Assembly (NCBI RefSeq): GCF_003025595.1
Contig: NZ_PYMI01000009.1
Location: 1 to 64,000, forward strand
Source of the DNA: Photobacterium ganghwense
GTDB lineage: Bacteria; Pseudomonadota; Gammaproteobacteria; Enterobacterales; Vibrionaceae
Length of the DNA stretch: 64,000 nt
Reading direction: 5' to 3'
The position numbers were made by a program, and so were the translations under genes. Of this stretch, positions 34,471 to 44,606 are shown piece after piece (position 1 is the stretch's first letter; every line of letters starts with the position of its first letter). Under the pieces are notes generated by a model. It saw only the letters and a program-made list of their open reading frames with translations. It was not told the origin of the DNA and ran no database searches.

Positions 34471-36735
34471 TTATTCTTCTTCTGCCGAGGTTGGCGAGTC
34501 AATCTCCAGGCGGGTAACCCGCTGCAGCCCGCGCGGCAGCATACTGCCACGACGACCACGCTCACCCCGGAAGTTTTCCAGATCCGACGGCTTGAGCCCC
34601 AGCTTGCGCTTACCGGCATGCAGCGTAATGTGGCTGCCCGGCGGCAAGACCGCCAGGTAGGACAGGAACTCTTCCCGGGCTTTGGCTCGCGCAGCCGGGA
34701 TATTGATGATCTTGTTACCCTTACCTTTGCCCAGTTGCGGCAGGTCTTTGACCGGGAACAGCAGCATCCGGCCTTCGTTAGTAATAGCCAGAATTTCATC
34801 CTGATCCAGATCCTGCACCGGTTGTGGCGCAATCACTTCGGCATTTTCCGGCACCGTCAGCAGCGCTTTACCATTCTTGTTCTTCGACACCATGTCGCTG
34901 GCTTTGCAGACAAAGCCGTAACCGGCATCCGAGCCCAGCAGCCACAGCTGATTGTCTTCAGCCATGATCACCTGGCGCATATGGCTGCCCGGTGTCAGGT
35001 TCAGGCGGCCGGTGATCGGCTCACCCTGGCTGCGCGCTGACGGCAGGGTATGGGATTCCAGCGCATAGCTGCGCCCATCAGAGCCAAGGAAAATTGCTGG
35101 CTGACTGCTCTTACCACGCGCGTGGGCGAGGTAGCTGTCACCGGACTTGTAGCTCAGTGACGACGGATCCACATCATGGCCTTTGGCATGACGGATCCAA
35201 CCTTTGTCAGACAGCACCACAGTGATAGGTTCAGACGGGATCAGCTCACGCTCAGTCAAGGCTTTCGCCTCTTCCCGCTCGACCAGCGGAGAACGACGGT
35301 CATCGCCGTATTTTTCCGCATCGCTCTGAATTTCTTTTTTGATCAGGGTGTTCAGGCGACGCTCCGAGCCCAGCAGTTTTTCCAGCTGTTCACGTTCTTT
35401 GGACAACTCGTCCTGCTCACCACGGATCTTGATCTCTTCCAGCTTGGCCAGCTGGCGGAGTTTGATTTCCAGAATCGCATCGGCCTGAATCGTGCTCAGG
35501 TCAAAGCGAGCCATCAGCACCGCTTTCGGATCATCTTCAGTACGGATGATCTCAATCACCTCATCGATGTTGAGGTATGCTGCCAGCAAGCCTTCCAGAA
35601 TGTGCAGCCGGGCGATGACTTTATCCAGTCGGTATTGCAGACGGCGACGCACGGTTTCGCGACGGAAGGTCAGCCATTCAGACAGAATTTCCACCAGCCC
35701 CTTGACCTGCGGGCGGCCGTCCAGCCCCAGCATGTTCAGATTCACCCGGTAGCTGCGCTCCAGGTCGGTTGAAGCGAACAGGTGGTTCATCAACTGCTCA
35801 CAGTCAATCCGGTTCGAACGCGGCACTACCACGATACGGGTCGGGTTTTCATGATCCGACTCGTCACGCAGATCTTCCACCATCGGCAGTTTCTTAGCCC
35901 GCATCTGCGCTGCGATCTGCTCCAGCAGTTTGGAGCCCGAGACCTGATGCGGCAGCGCGGTGATCACGATATCACCGTTCTCTTTGTGCCAGACTGCCCG
36001 CATTTTGATCGAACCACGCCCGCTGCGGTAGACCTTTTTCATGTCCGCTTTTGAGGTGATGATTTCCGCTTCAGTCGGGTAATCCGGCCCCTGCACAAAC
36101 GTCATCACCTCATCCATATCCGCTTTTGGGTTGTCGATCAGATGCACCGCCGCGTTTGCCACTTCGCGGGCATTGTGCGGCGGAATGTCCGTCGCCATCC
36201 CCACTGCGATACCGGTTACCCCGTTTAGCAGGATATGCGGCAGGCGGGCAGGCAGCATTTTTGGCTCTTTCATGGTGCCGTCAAAGTTCGGCCCCCAGTC
36301 CACGGTGCCCTGGCCCAGTTCGTTCAGCAGCACTTCCGAAAAACGCGACAGGCGGGATTCGGTATAACGCATGGCCGCGAACGATTTCGGGTCATCCGGC
36401 GCACCCCAGTTACCCTGGCCGTCAATCAGCGGGTAGCGGTAAGAAAACGGCTGCGCCATCAGAACCATGGCTTCGTAACAGGCGGAGTCGCCATGCGGGT
36501 GGTATTTACCCAGCACGTCACCCACGGTACGGGCAGACTTTTTGTATTTCGCCGTGGCTGACAGGCCCAGCTCAGACATCGCGTAAATAATACGGCGCTG
36601 CACCGGCTTTAAGCCGTCGCCGATAAACGGCAGGGCACGGTCCATGATTACATACATGGAATAATTCAGATAAGCGTCTTCGGTAAACTTCCGTAGCGGA
36701 AGCTGCTCTACGCCATCCATTGAGACATCAGTCAT
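34471..36735 (-). CDS. parC: DNA topoisomerase IV subunit A
   Basis: A 754-residue DNA-breaking subunit that decatenates daughter chromosomes with ParE. The catalytic tyrosine lies in AAMRYTESRLS (about residue 122), and the quinolone-determining segment GKYHPHGDSACYEAM carries the unaltered serine and glutamate. The C-terminal pinwheel (about 490-754) has the shorter blades of ParC, not the GyrA box, so it is not gyrA. I chose the ATG at 36735 (MTDVSMDGVEQL). It lies 87 bp after parE. Confidence 0.96.
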   Translation of the reverse strand: MTDVSMDGVEQLPLRKFTEDAYLNYSMYVIMDRALPFIGDGLKPVQRRIIYAMSELGLSATAKYKKSARTVGDVLGKYHPHGDSACYEAMVLMAQPFSYRYPLIDGQGNWGAPDDPKSFAAMRYTESRLSRFSEVLLNELGQGTVDWGPNFDGTMKEPKMLPARLPHILLNGVTGIAVGMATDIPPHNAREVANAAVHLIDNPKADMDEVMTFVQGPDYPTEAEIITSKADMKKVYRSGRGSIKMRAVWHKENGDIVITALPHQVSGSKLLEQIAAQMRAKKLPMVEDLRDESDHENPTRIVVVPRSNRIDCEQLMNHLFASTDLERSYRVNLNMLGLDGRPQVKGLVEILSEWLTFRRETVRRRLQYRLDKVIARLHILEGLLAAYLNIDEVIEIIRTEDDPKAVLMARFDLSTIQADAILEIKLRQLAKLEEIKIRGEQDELSKEREQLEKLLGSERRLNTLIKKEIQSDAEKYGDDRRSPLVEREEAKALTERELIPSEPITVVLSDKGWIRHAKGHDVDPSSLSYKSGDSYLAHARGKSSQPAIFLGSDGRSYALESHTLPSARSQGEPITGRLNLTPGSHMRQVIMAEDNQLWLLGSDAGYGFVCKASDMVSKNKNGKALLTVPENAEVIAPQPVQDLDQDEILAITNEGRMLLFPVKDLPQLGKGKGNKIINIPAARAKAREEFLSYLAVLPPGSHITLHAGKRKLGLKPSDLENFRGERGRRGSMLPRGLQRVTRLEIDSPTSAEEE

Positions 36736-36822
36736 CGTCGGGTATTCCGTTCTATCTTGTGCGGTACAGGCCGGCACTATGCTGCCCGCCTGCCCATTGT
36801 GTCTTTCTTGTTCAGCAAACGC

Positions 36823-38706
36823 TTACACGTCCGCTTTATCGCCTTTGCTCTGCAGCCAATGACGACGGTCTTCCGCGCGCTTCTTACCCAGCAGCATGTC
36901 CATCATCTGAGTCGTCTGCTCATCGTCATCAATGGTCAGCTGTACCAGACGGCGGGTATTCGGATCCATGGTGGTTTCACGCAGCTGCATCGGGTTCATC
37001 TCACCCAGACCTTTAAAGCGCTGTACATTCACTTTACCGCGCTTGCTGCTGAGGCGCTCCAGAATGCCTTCTTTCTCGGCGTCATCCAGGGCGTAGTAGA
37101 CTTCTTTACCCAAGTCGATACGGTACAGTGGCGGCATCGCGATATACACGTGACCGGCACGCACCAAGGCTTCAAAGTGCTTTACGAACAGGGCGCACAA
37201 CAGCGTGGCAATGTGCAGACCATCGGAGTCCGCATCGGCAAGCACACAGATCTTACCGTAGCGCAGGCCACTCAGATCGTCGCTGTCCGGATCAATCCCC
37301 AGCGCCACCGAAATATCGTGCACTTCCTGAGAAGCCAGTACCTGATCGGCAGAAACTTCCCAGGTGTTCAGGATCTTACCACGCAATGGCATGATGGCCT
37401 GGAACAGACGATCGCGCGCCTGCTTGGCTGAACCACCCGCCGAGTCCCCTTCCACCAGAAACAGTTCGGTGCGGTTCAGGTCTTGCTGTGAACAGTCAGC
37501 CAGTTTACCCGGCAGCGCCGGACCAGAGGCAATCTTCTTACGCACCACTTTCTTGCTGGCACGCATCCGGCGATGGGCGTTGGCAATACAGACTTCCGCC
37601 AGTTGCTCGGCCAGTTGCGGACGCTCGTTCAGCCACAGGCTGAAGGCATCTTTCACCACGCCGGAGACAAACGCCGCACACTGACGCGACGACAGACGCT
37701 CTTTGGTTTGCCCGGCAAACTGCGGATCCTGCATTTTCACTGACAGCACGTAGGCACAGCGTTCCCAGATATCATCAGCGGTCAGCTTCACGCCGCGTGG
37801 CAGCAAGTTACGAAATTCACAGAACTCACGCATCGCATCCAGCAGGCCCTGACGCAGGCCGTTGACATGGGTACCGCCTTGGGCAGTCGGGATCAGGTTA
37901 ACGTAACTTTCCCCGACCAAATCACCGCCTTCAGGCAGCCACAACAATGCCCAATCCGCCGCTTCCGTCTGGCCGCTGAACGAACCAGTAAACGGCTCTT
38001 CCGGTAGCAAGGTGAAACCTTTTACGCCTTCGGCCAGGTAATCTTTCAGACCGTCTTCGTAACACCAGGTCAGGGTTTCATTGTTCACCTTGTCAGTGAA
38101 AACAATTTCCAGCCCCGGACACAGCACAGCTTTGGCTTTCAGGTTGCTCTTGAGGCGAGAAACCGAGAATTTCGGGCTGTCAAAGTACTTGGCATCCGGC
38201 CAGAAATGGACGCGTGTCCCGCGGTTACGACGACCACAGGTACCGATCACTTCCAGCTCAGAGACTTTGTCGCCATGTTCAAACGCGATCTGGTAGATCT
38301 GCCCATCGCGTTTTACCGTGACTTCCACTCGGTTCGACAAGGCGTTAACGACCGAGATCCCCACCCCGTGCAGACCACCGGAGAACTGGTAGTTCTTGCC
38401 TGAGAATTTACCCCCGGCGTGCAGTTTGCAAAGGATCAGTTCGACCCCGGAGACCCCTTCTTCAGGGTGAATATCTACCGGCATCCCCCGGCCATCATCA
38501 ATGACTTCCAGGGACTGATCCGCATGGAGGATTACCTCCACCTTACGAGCATGGCCAGCCAGGGCTTCATCGACACTGTTGTCGATCACTTCCTGGCCGA
38601 GGTGGTTTGGCCGAACCGTATCGGTATACATCCCCGGACGACGGCGGACGGGCTCGAGGCCATTCAGAACCTCAATGGCTCCGGCGTTATAGCTTTGATC
38701 TGTCAT
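36823..38706 (-). CDS. parE: DNA topoisomerase IV subunit B
   Basis: A 627-residue GHKL ATPase subunit. The Bergerat fold motifs (VIDNSVDEA, DDGRGMPVDIH, GLHGVGISVVNALS) occupy the first ~120 residues, and the TOPRIM motifs (LFLVEGDSAGG, DADSDGLHI) the C-terminal half. The short length and lack of the ~170-residue GyrB insert mark it as ParE. It is cotranscribed with parC downstream and preceded by yqiA, the common enterobacterial and vibrio order. Confidence 0.96.
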   Translation of the reverse strand: MTDQSYNAGAIEVLNGLEPVRRRPGMYTDTVRPNHLGQEVIDNSVDEALAGHARKVEVILHADQSLEVIDDGRGMPVDIHPEEGVSGVELILCKLHAGGKFSGKNYQFSGGLHGVGISVVNALSNRVEVTVKRDGQIYQIAFEHGDKVSELEVIGTCGRRNRGTRVHFWPDAKYFDSPKFSVSRLKSNLKAKAVLCPGLEIVFTDKVNNETLTWCYEDGLKDYLAEGVKGFTLLPEEPFTGSFSGQTEAADWALLWLPEGGDLVGESYVNLIPTAQGGTHVNGLRQGLLDAMREFCEFRNLLPRGVKLTADDIWERCAYVLSVKMQDPQFAGQTKERLSSRQCAAFVSGVVKDAFSLWLNERPQLAEQLAEVCIANAHRRMRASKKVVRKKIASGPALPGKLADCSQQDLNRTELFLVEGDSAGGSAKQARDRLFQAIMPLRGKILNTWEVSADQVLASQEVHDISVALGIDPDSDDLSGLRYGKICVLADADSDGLHIATLLCALFVKHFEALVRAGHVYIAMPPLYRIDLGKEVYYALDDAEKEGILERLSSKRGKVNVQRFKGLGEMNPMQLRETTMDPNTRRLVQLTIDDDEQTTQMMDMLLGKKRAEDRRHWLQSKGDKADV

Positions 38707-38823
38707 AATTACGGAAAGTTACGGAAAATTTTTGCCACAATAGTCAGAAACCCCGGCTCGGTTGTCAAGCCAGGGCGATATTTGTGCCCCACATTTTACG
38801 TAGGGGATGAATCCAATTGGAGC

Positions 38824-39402
38824 TTACAGCTCAAGAAATCGGATGATTTGGGCAGGATAGCGGTCAAATCCGACAAAACTATGATCCCCCAGCGGTTCTA
38901 CCGTCTGACGGCATGCCGCGTACTTGTCCACGGCCTGGCGGTAATCCAGCACTTCGTCACCTTCCTGCTGCAACAGCCAGAACTGTTCCGGCCGGGCTAG
39001 CTGAGCCACATCCAGCTGGCAAAGTTCCGCCATGTGTTTCGGCTCCAGCAGGTAACGCTGGCCGGTATACGGGTTTTCCTGCTCGCCAAGATAATCCTGC
39101 AGCAGCTCATACGGTTTAACGGCCGGGTTCACCAGCACCGCCGGCAACTGGTGCCGGGCATTCACCCAGGTCGCCAGATATCCACCTAGAGAGCTGCCGA
39201 CCAGCCCAATGCGATACTCATGTTTAAGCGACTGGATCAGCGTCTCAATAAAATCTGCGGCATCCGCCGGGTAACACGGCAGCTGCGGAATTTCGACCCG
39301 GATATCCGGGCGCGCCTGACGGCAGTAATCCGCCATCAGCGTGGCTTTGAGTGATTTAGGTGAACTGTTGAATCCGTGAAGATAAAGTAACAGCGGCTGC
39401 AT
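38824..39402 (-). CDS. yqiA: YqiA-type esterase
   Basis: A 192-residue alpha/beta hydrolase (UPF0227). The oxyanion motif LYLHGFNSSPKS is at the N-terminus, the nucleophile serine lies in GSSLGGY (about residue 71), and the catalytic histidine is probably GDHSF. E. coli YqiA hydrolyses short acyl esters, and its physiological substrate is unknown. Its ATG abuts the cpdA stop codon, so it is translationally coupled to cpdA. Confidence 0.92.
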   Translation of the reverse strand: MQPLLLYLHGFNSSPKSLKATLMADYCRQARPDIRVEIPQLPCYPADAADFIETLIQSLKHEYRIGLVGSSLGGYLATWVNARHQLPAVLVNPAVKPYELLQDYLGEQENPYTGQRYLLEPKHMAELCQLDVAQLARPEQFWLLQQEGDEVLDYRQAVDKYAACRQTVEPLGDHSFVGFDRYPAQIIRFLEL

Positions 39403-40227
39403 TTAATACCCTGCTGCATCAAACTGGGGCGTGAACTGACGCCCGGTCAGACGATAAACCTGTGTGTCAATCTGCCCGTCCGCCAGCAACTCAAGGATAC
39501 GCCACCCTGGATTATTGTTATCCAGGGCAAAATCGTGCGAATCCGGCTGGAACTGAATGCAAGTTGAAGGCGTGGCCATAACACGTACCCCTTGGTACAA
39601 ACAATCCAGCTCCTGATGAATGTGGCCGCACAGCACCGCTTTAGCCTGCGGATGACGCGCCAGCACCGCCCAGAACGCGTCGGCATTATGGAGCTGATGC
39701 TGATCAAGCCAGGTGCTGCCCGCAGGCAGCGGATGGTGGTGCAATAATACCAGCGCGTGACGCTGAGGGTGCGCGGCCAACGCCTGCTCCAGCATGGCGA
39801 GCTGACTGTCACTCAGCTCGCCGTGCGGCACGCCTTTGACCTGGCTGTCGAGCAGGATAACCTGCCAGTGCTCACCGGCCAGCACCTGATGACACGACTT
39901 AATTTGCGGGGACGGCAGCACAGACTGCATGCTCGGCTGATAATCATGGTTTCCCGGCAGCCAGAAACACGGCTGCGGCCAGCGGGCAATGCCGTCGCAA
40001 AAACGCTGATAGGAGGCTTCCGTGTGATCCTGAGAAATGTCCCCGGTTGCGACAATGGCTTCAAACGGGCGCGCAGCTGCCTCTACCGCATCCAGCACGG
40101 CATGAAAACTGTCTTTCGTCGCGACGCCCAGCAAGCTTCCGCCATCATCGGCAAATAAGTGGGTGTCGGTAATTTGAAGAAGAACCACGCGATCCGGATC
40201 CTTCTGTGGCAGATCAAACTTCTGCAA
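39403..40227 (-). CDS. cpdA: 3',5'-cyclic-AMP phosphodiesterase
   Basis: A 274-residue calcineurin-type metallophosphatase that lowers cAMP. The metal ligands are in QITDTHLF, ATGDISQDH, LPGNHDYQ, LLHHHPLP and CGHIHQE. I chose the TTG at 40227 (reads MQKFDLPQKD), nine bases after AAGG, because it gives the usual ~17 residues before the first motif and avoids overlapping the upstream gene. The alternative at 40296 overlaps it by 40 bp and adds unconserved sequence. Confidence 0.9.
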   Translation of the reverse strand: MQKFDLPQKDPDRVVLLQITDTHLFADDGGSLLGVATKDSFHAVLDAVEAAARPFEAIVATGDISQDHTEASYQRFCDGIARWPQPCFWLPGNHDYQPSMQSVLPSPQIKSCHQVLAGEHWQVILLDSQVKGVPHGELSDSQLAMLEQALAAHPQRHALVLLHHHPLPAGSTWLDQHQLHNADAFWAVLARHPQAKAVLCGHIHQELDCLYQGVRVMATPSTCIQFQPDSHDFALDNNNPGWRILELLADGQIDTQVYRLTGRQFTPQFDAAGY

Positions 40228-40256
40228 AACGTCAAAAACCTTGATATCTGTTATTG

Positions 40257-40685
40257 TTAACAAACCGACTGTCTGCTGATTCCATTCTTCAGGCAATGAG
40301 CCAACCAGTCTCCCAGAAAGCGGTTTACCTGATGTTTTTCGTCTTTCTGGTACATCCGCAAATTGGGGTAATCATAGCGTGGCTTCCAGCGGGAAGTCTG
40401 TTGAGCGGCACACACTTCTGCCACCCTGGCGTCATGGTAAAGCCGGATGGTCATGCGTGGGATCAGGTATTCCGGCATGGCGTTCTCAGCCAGCAGGCGT
40501 AACTCAACCACCGTGGTATAACGGGTGGATTCGGTGATGGTCAGGCAGTATTCCTGCTCTGACACGGCGTATACACACTGGTCACCGACCTGATCGCTTT
40601 TTGGCAACAATGGAAGCAACTTCGCATAGTTGGTCTCGTAAAGCCGCATAATGTCTGCCAAATCAACAGTGTATCTTTTATTCAA
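40257..40685 (-). CDS. yqiB: DUF1249 protein YqiB
   Basis: A 142-residue DUF1249 protein, recognised by MRLYETNYAKLLPLLP at the start and MTIRLYHDARVAEVC with RYDYPNLRMYQKDEKHQ toward the end. It always accompanies nudF and cpdA but has no established function. It lies 39 bp after nudF. Confidence 0.9.
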   Translation of the reverse strand: MNKRYTVDLADIMRLYETNYAKLLPLLPKSDQVGDQCVYAVSEQEYCLTITESTRYTTVVELRLLAENAMPEYLIPRMTIRLYHDARVAEVCAAQQTSRWKPRYDYPNLRMYQKDEKHQVNRFLGDWLAHCLKNGISRQSVC

Positions 40686-40724
40686 TCGGTATCCTTAGCG
40701 CCGGTGCATGGATGATGTTCGGGG

Positions 40725-41348
40725 TTACAGGCGTTTATGGTTAAGTTGCAACCATTGTAGCGCAATGATAGAGGCCGCATTTTCAATTTTACCAGATTCT
40801 ACCCACTGGTAGGCCTCTTCCCTGGACACCACCCGTACCCGGATATCTTCACCCTCATCGGCCAGACCGTGAATGCCACCAGCCTGCGTGCTGTCCACCA
40901 GCCCGACAAAGATATCCAGGGTTTCCGAGCAGCCGCCTGAACTGGACAGATAGCGGGTGATCTTATGCAGCTCCCCCACCTCCAGTCCGGCTTCTTCCAC
41001 GGCTTCGCGACGAACGACCTCGTCCGCCGATTCACCCGGCTCAATAATGCCGGCCACGATTTCCAACTGCCACGGGGTACACTCGGCGGCCAGGGCGCCA
41101 ATTCGGAACTGCTCGACCATCACCACACTGTCGGTGGCCGGGTCATACGGCAGCAGTGCCGCCGCATGGCCACGCTCAAACATCTCGCGATCCATCGGTG
41201 CGCTCCAGCCACCGGCGAACAGACGATGGCGAAAACGGTACTTCACCATCCGGAAAAATCCTTGGTAGAGCGTGTCCTTGGCCAGCACCTCTACATCCTG
41301 AGCCGAAAATACGACCGGCTCATTGCCTTTGGTGTGTGACTTTGTCAT
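40725..41348 (-). CDS. nudF: ADP-ribose diphosphatase NudF
   Basis: A 207-residue Nudix hydrolase that cleaves ADP-ribose to AMP and ribose 5-phosphate. The Nudix box spans the glycine of GIIEPGES to REAVEEAGLEVG, with all acidic ligands present. I chose the ATG at 41348 (MTKSHTKGNEP), matching the E. coli length of 209. It is the first gene of the nudF-yqiB-cpdA-yqiA set and is divergent from tolC, as in E. coli. Confidence 0.94.
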   Translation of the reverse strand: MTKSHTKGNEPVVFSAQDVEVLAKDTLYQGFFRMVKYRFRHRLFAGGWSAPMDREMFERGHAAALLPYDPATDSVVMVEQFRIGALAAECTPWQLEIVAGIIEPGESADEVVRREAVEEAGLEVGELHKITRYLSSSGGCSETLDIFVGLVDSTQAGGIHGLADEGEDIRVRVVSREEAYQWVESGKIENAASIIALQWLQLNHKRL

Positions 41349-41640
41349 GCAATTTTTTATCCCTGAATCCGTCCACAAAATAGGACAATGGCTGACAAAA
41401 CATGTCATGTGCCTATTTTTCCATCTTCTTCAAGGCACAACAATGACGTGATTCAACAATTATGACAATTATTGTTAATTAATTTAAGTCAAAATTTAAA
41501 TCTGTTTAGATTACAATCACACATACAACAGTAAACATCGTAAAATAAGGTAAAACTGTTGAATGATCAGTTTCACGCAAGGAAACATACGTTAAACTGG
41601 AGCCTTGCTCATATTTTTGTCAGGACCAGGAAAGGCATAC

Positions 41641-42924
41641 ATGAAAAAATTGCTTCCGCTTATTATTAGCGTTGCGCTTGGCGGCCTCAGCCAGTCAGCA
41701 ATGGCCGATGACCTCGCCGAGATCTACGAACAAGCCAAACAGAATGACCCGCAGCTGCTGCGTGCCGCTGCTGATAAAGATGCTGCTTTTGAAGCAATCA
41801 ACTCAAGCCGAAGCGCGTTACTGCCTCAAATTAACCTCACCGCCGGCTACAATGTCCTGCGCTTGGACGGCGATACTGAGGGCTTCAATGGTGGTGTCAC
41901 CCTGGATCAATCCATCTACAACCGCTCAAGCTGGGTAAGCCTGGACATCAGTGAGAAGCAGGCGCGCCAGAGCGATGCGGCCTATGCATCGACTCAGCAG
42001 AACCTGATCCTGCGCGTCTCTACAGCTTACTTCGATGTACTGCGTGCTATCGATAACCTGGAATTTGTCCGCGCCGAGAAAGCCGCCGTGGGCCGCCAGC
42101 TGGAGCAAACCAAGCAGCGTTTTGAAGTCGGTCTGTCCGCAATTACCGACGTACACGATGCTCAGGCACAGTATGACAGCGTACTGGCTGATGAGATTCT
42201 GGCGCAGAACACCCTGACAAACAGCTACGAAGGTCTGCGCGAGATCACTGGCCAAGAGCACACTAACCTTAACATTCTGGATACCAAACGTTTCTCAGCC
42301 AGTGCGCCACAAGCCCGTGTGCTGGATCTGATCCAGGATGCCGAAAACGAAAACCTGAGCCTGCTGACGTCTCGCATTACCCAGGATATCTCCCGCGATC
42401 AAATCGCCCTGGCGGAATCCGGTCACCTGCCGACGCTGTCGTTCAACGCCGGTTATGAATATGACGATAAACAGTCCTTCACTGACGAAGGTACACTGAA
42501 CGCCGGTATCAACCTGAAACTGCCGGTTTACACCGGTGGCCGTACGACCTCGGAAGTGAAACAGGCTCAGTTCGCGTATGTTTCCGCAAGCGAAGGGCTG
42601 GAAGCCAGCTACCGCGGCGTGGTACGTGACGTGCGTGCGTTCTACAATAACATCAACTCTTCAATCGGTGCCATTCGTGCATACCAGCAGGCCGTAGTCT
42701 CTGCCCGCTCAGCACTGGAAGCGACCGAAGCTGGTTTCGATGTGGGTACCCGTACTATCGTTGACGTGCTGGATGCGACCCGTCGTCTGTACGATGCTAA
42801 CCGTCAGCTGTCGAATGCCCGTTACGATTACATCATCAGCCAGCTTCAGCTGAAACAGGCTGTTGGTTCGCTGAACGAGCAGGATGTACTGGATATCAAC
42901 GCCGGTCTGGTAAAGGCTCGCTGA
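41641..42924 (+). CDS. tolC: outer-membrane channel TolC
   Basis: A 427-residue outer-membrane exit duct for multidrug efflux and type I secretion. A Sec signal peptide ends about AMA (residues 20-22), followed by DDLAEIYEQAKQNDPQL. Two homologous halves each have long helices and beta segments, seen in the repeated pattern at EAINSSRSALLPQINLTAGY and ISLAESGHLPTLSFNAGY-type stretches. The C-terminal tail is short compared with E. coli. I chose the ATG at 41641 after AGGAAAGG. It stands alone, with a terminator. Confidence 0.95.
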   Translation: MKKLLPLIISVALGGLSQSAMADDLAEIYEQAKQNDPQLLRAAADKDAAFEAINSSRSALLPQINLTAGYNVLRLDGDTEGFNGGVTLDQSIYNRSSWVSLDISEKQARQSDAAYASTQQNLILRVSTAYFDVLRAIDNLEFVRAEKAAVGRQLEQTKQRFEVGLSAITDVHDAQAQYDSVLADEILAQNTLTNSYEGLREITGQEHTNLNILDTKRFSASAPQARVLDLIQDAENENLSLLTSRITQDISRDQIALAESGHLPTLSFNAGYEYDDKQSFTDEGTLNAGINLKLPVYTGGRTTSEVKQAQFAYVSASEGLEASYRGVVRDVRAFYNNINSSIGAIRAYQQAVVSARSALEATEAGFDVGTRTIVDVLDATRRLYDANRQLSNARYDYIISQLQLKQAVGSLNEQDVLDINAGLVKAR

Positions 42925-42946
42925 TTCAGGCCTGACCGCAAGCCAA

Positions 42947-42979
42947 TAAAAAAGCGCCATCCTTGATGGCGCTTTTTGT
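42947..42979. terminator. terminator between tolC and hldE
   Basis: The stem AAAGCGCCATC/GATGGCGCTTT with a short loop is flanked by A- and T-runs, suitable for both convergent transcripts. Confidence 0.88.
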
Positions 42980-43043
42980 TTATCCGCAGGCTGAGTAATT
43001 AACCGCCACCGTGTAAGTCCCGTCGATGACGATCTCGGACAAC

Positions 43044-44474
43044 TTATCCTCGTCCGCCGCGGATCGCTTCGATGATTTCCGTGGTTGAGCAGCCATCTTC
43101 AAAGTTCAGCACCCGAACTTCCCCGCCCGCGGCAATCACTTCCTGTCCACCAGCGATCTGCTCAGGTTTGTAGTCACCACCTTTGACCAGCAGCGACGGC
43201 AGAATCTCGCTGATCAGACGCTGCGGCGTTTCTTCACTGAAGGACACCACCCAATCAACGGCGCCCAACCCGGCCAGCACTGCCATCCGGCGATCTTCCG
43301 GGTTCACCGGACGCCCCGGCCCCTTCAGCGCGCGAACCGAGCTGTCAGAATTCACCGCCACAATCAGGCGATCGCCCAATTTGGCCGCCTCATTGAGGTA
43401 AGCCACATGGCCGGCATGCAGAATATCAAAACAGCCGTTGGTCATGACCACTTTCTCCCCGCGGGCACGAGCAGCCTGTACCGCCAGCTTCAGCTGCGCT
43501 TCGCTGATCACCCCAAAACCACTGTCCTGGCTGCCGTGAATCGCTTCGGTCAGCTCAATGGTCGACAAGGTCGAAGTGCCCAGCTTGCCAACCACTACAC
43601 CGGCCGCGGCATTCGCCAGTTTACAGGAATCCGACAGGGACTTACCGGCTGCCAGCGAGGCTGCCAGTACCGAAATCACCGTATCACCAGCACCGGTCAC
43701 GTCGTACACTTCTTTGGCCTGGGTTGGCATGTGCAGTGGTGCCTGGCCTTTTTGCAACAGGGTCATCCCGTGCTCACTACGCGTCACCAACAAAGCTTCA
43801 AGCTCAAACTGCTCAATCAGCGCCATGCCTTTGGTTTCCAGCTCTTCATCGGTGCGCGCACGGCCAACCACCGTCTCAAACTCTGACAGGTTCGGGGTCA
43901 ACAGCGTGGCACCGCGGTAACGTTCAAAATCAGCCCCTTTCGGGTCAACCATCACCGGCAGACCGGCATCACGCGCCGCCCGGATCATCACCTGAACGTG
44001 TTCCAGCGCCCCTTTGGCGTAATCAGACAGTACTACCACTTTGGCTGAGGGCAATGCCTGCGCCATGCGTGGCAGAATCATGTCCACCGGGACATCGTGG
44101 AAACCTTCCTCAAAGTCCAGACGAATCATTTGCTGACCACGGCTCATGACCCGCAGTTTAGTGATGGTCGGATACTCCGCCAGAGTCACAAAATCACAGC
44201 GTACATCCAGTGACGTCAGTTTTTCGGTCAGCGCTTTGGCTGGCTCATCAATCCCGGTCAAGCCAATCAGGCGGGCATGGCCCCCTAGCGCCGCGATGTT
44301 CATCGCCACGTTTGCCGCGCCGCCCGGGCGCTCTTCGACCTGATCAACCTTCACGACTGGCACTGGCGCCTCTGGCGATATACGCCCGGTTGGGCCATAC
44401 CAGTAGCGATCCAGCATGACATCGCCTACAACCAGCACGCCTGCTTGATCATAATCAGGAAGGGTCAGTTTCAT
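43044..44474 (-). CDS. hldE: bifunctional heptose kinase/adenylyltransferase HldE
   Basis: A 476-residue fusion for ADP-heptose synthesis in lipopolysaccharide core assembly. Residues ~1-315 are a ribokinase-like domain (RPGGAANVAMNIAALG and VTGAGDTVISVLAAS) that phosphorylates heptose 7-phosphate. Residues ~340-476 are a cytidylyltransferase-fold domain (NGCFDILHAGHV) that adds AMP. I chose the ATG at 44474, preceded by CCGGAGAAAAAA. It follows glnE on the same strand, as in E. coli. Confidence 0.96.
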   Translation of the reverse strand: MKLTLPDYDQAGVLVVGDVMLDRYWYGPTGRISPEAPVPVVKVDQVEERPGGAANVAMNIAALGGHARLIGLTGIDEPAKALTEKLTSLDVRCDFVTLAEYPTITKLRVMSRGQQMIRLDFEEGFHDVPVDMILPRMAQALPSAKVVVLSDYAKGALEHVQVMIRAARDAGLPVMVDPKGADFERYRGATLLTPNLSEFETVVGRARTDEELETKGMALIEQFELEALLVTRSEHGMTLLQKGQAPLHMPTQAKEVYDVTGAGDTVISVLAASLAAGKSLSDSCKLANAAAGVVVGKLGTSTLSTIELTEAIHGSQDSGFGVISEAQLKLAVQAARARGEKVVMTNGCFDILHAGHVAYLNEAAKLGDRLIVAVNSDSSVRALKGPGRPVNPEDRRMAVLAGLGAVDWVVSFSEETPQRLISEILPSLLVKGGDYKPEQIAGGQEVIAAGGEVRVLNFEDGCSTTEIIEAIRGGRG

Positions 44475-44606
44475 TTTTTTCTCCGGGATTGTGATAACCC
44501 CCAAATCTTAACACAAAGCCAATTTCTCGTGCATCTGACCTGGGGGCTCAGTTCTGGTATTCCGTGGTTCCGGTTTAATAGGGAACTCAATTTTAAGGGC
44601 TAAGGG

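Noticed and set aside
34471..38706. gyrA/gyrB annotation for the topoisomerase pair
   Set aside because: Lengths (754 and 627), lack of the GyrB insert and GyrA box, and neighbours plsC and yqiA identify parC and parE.
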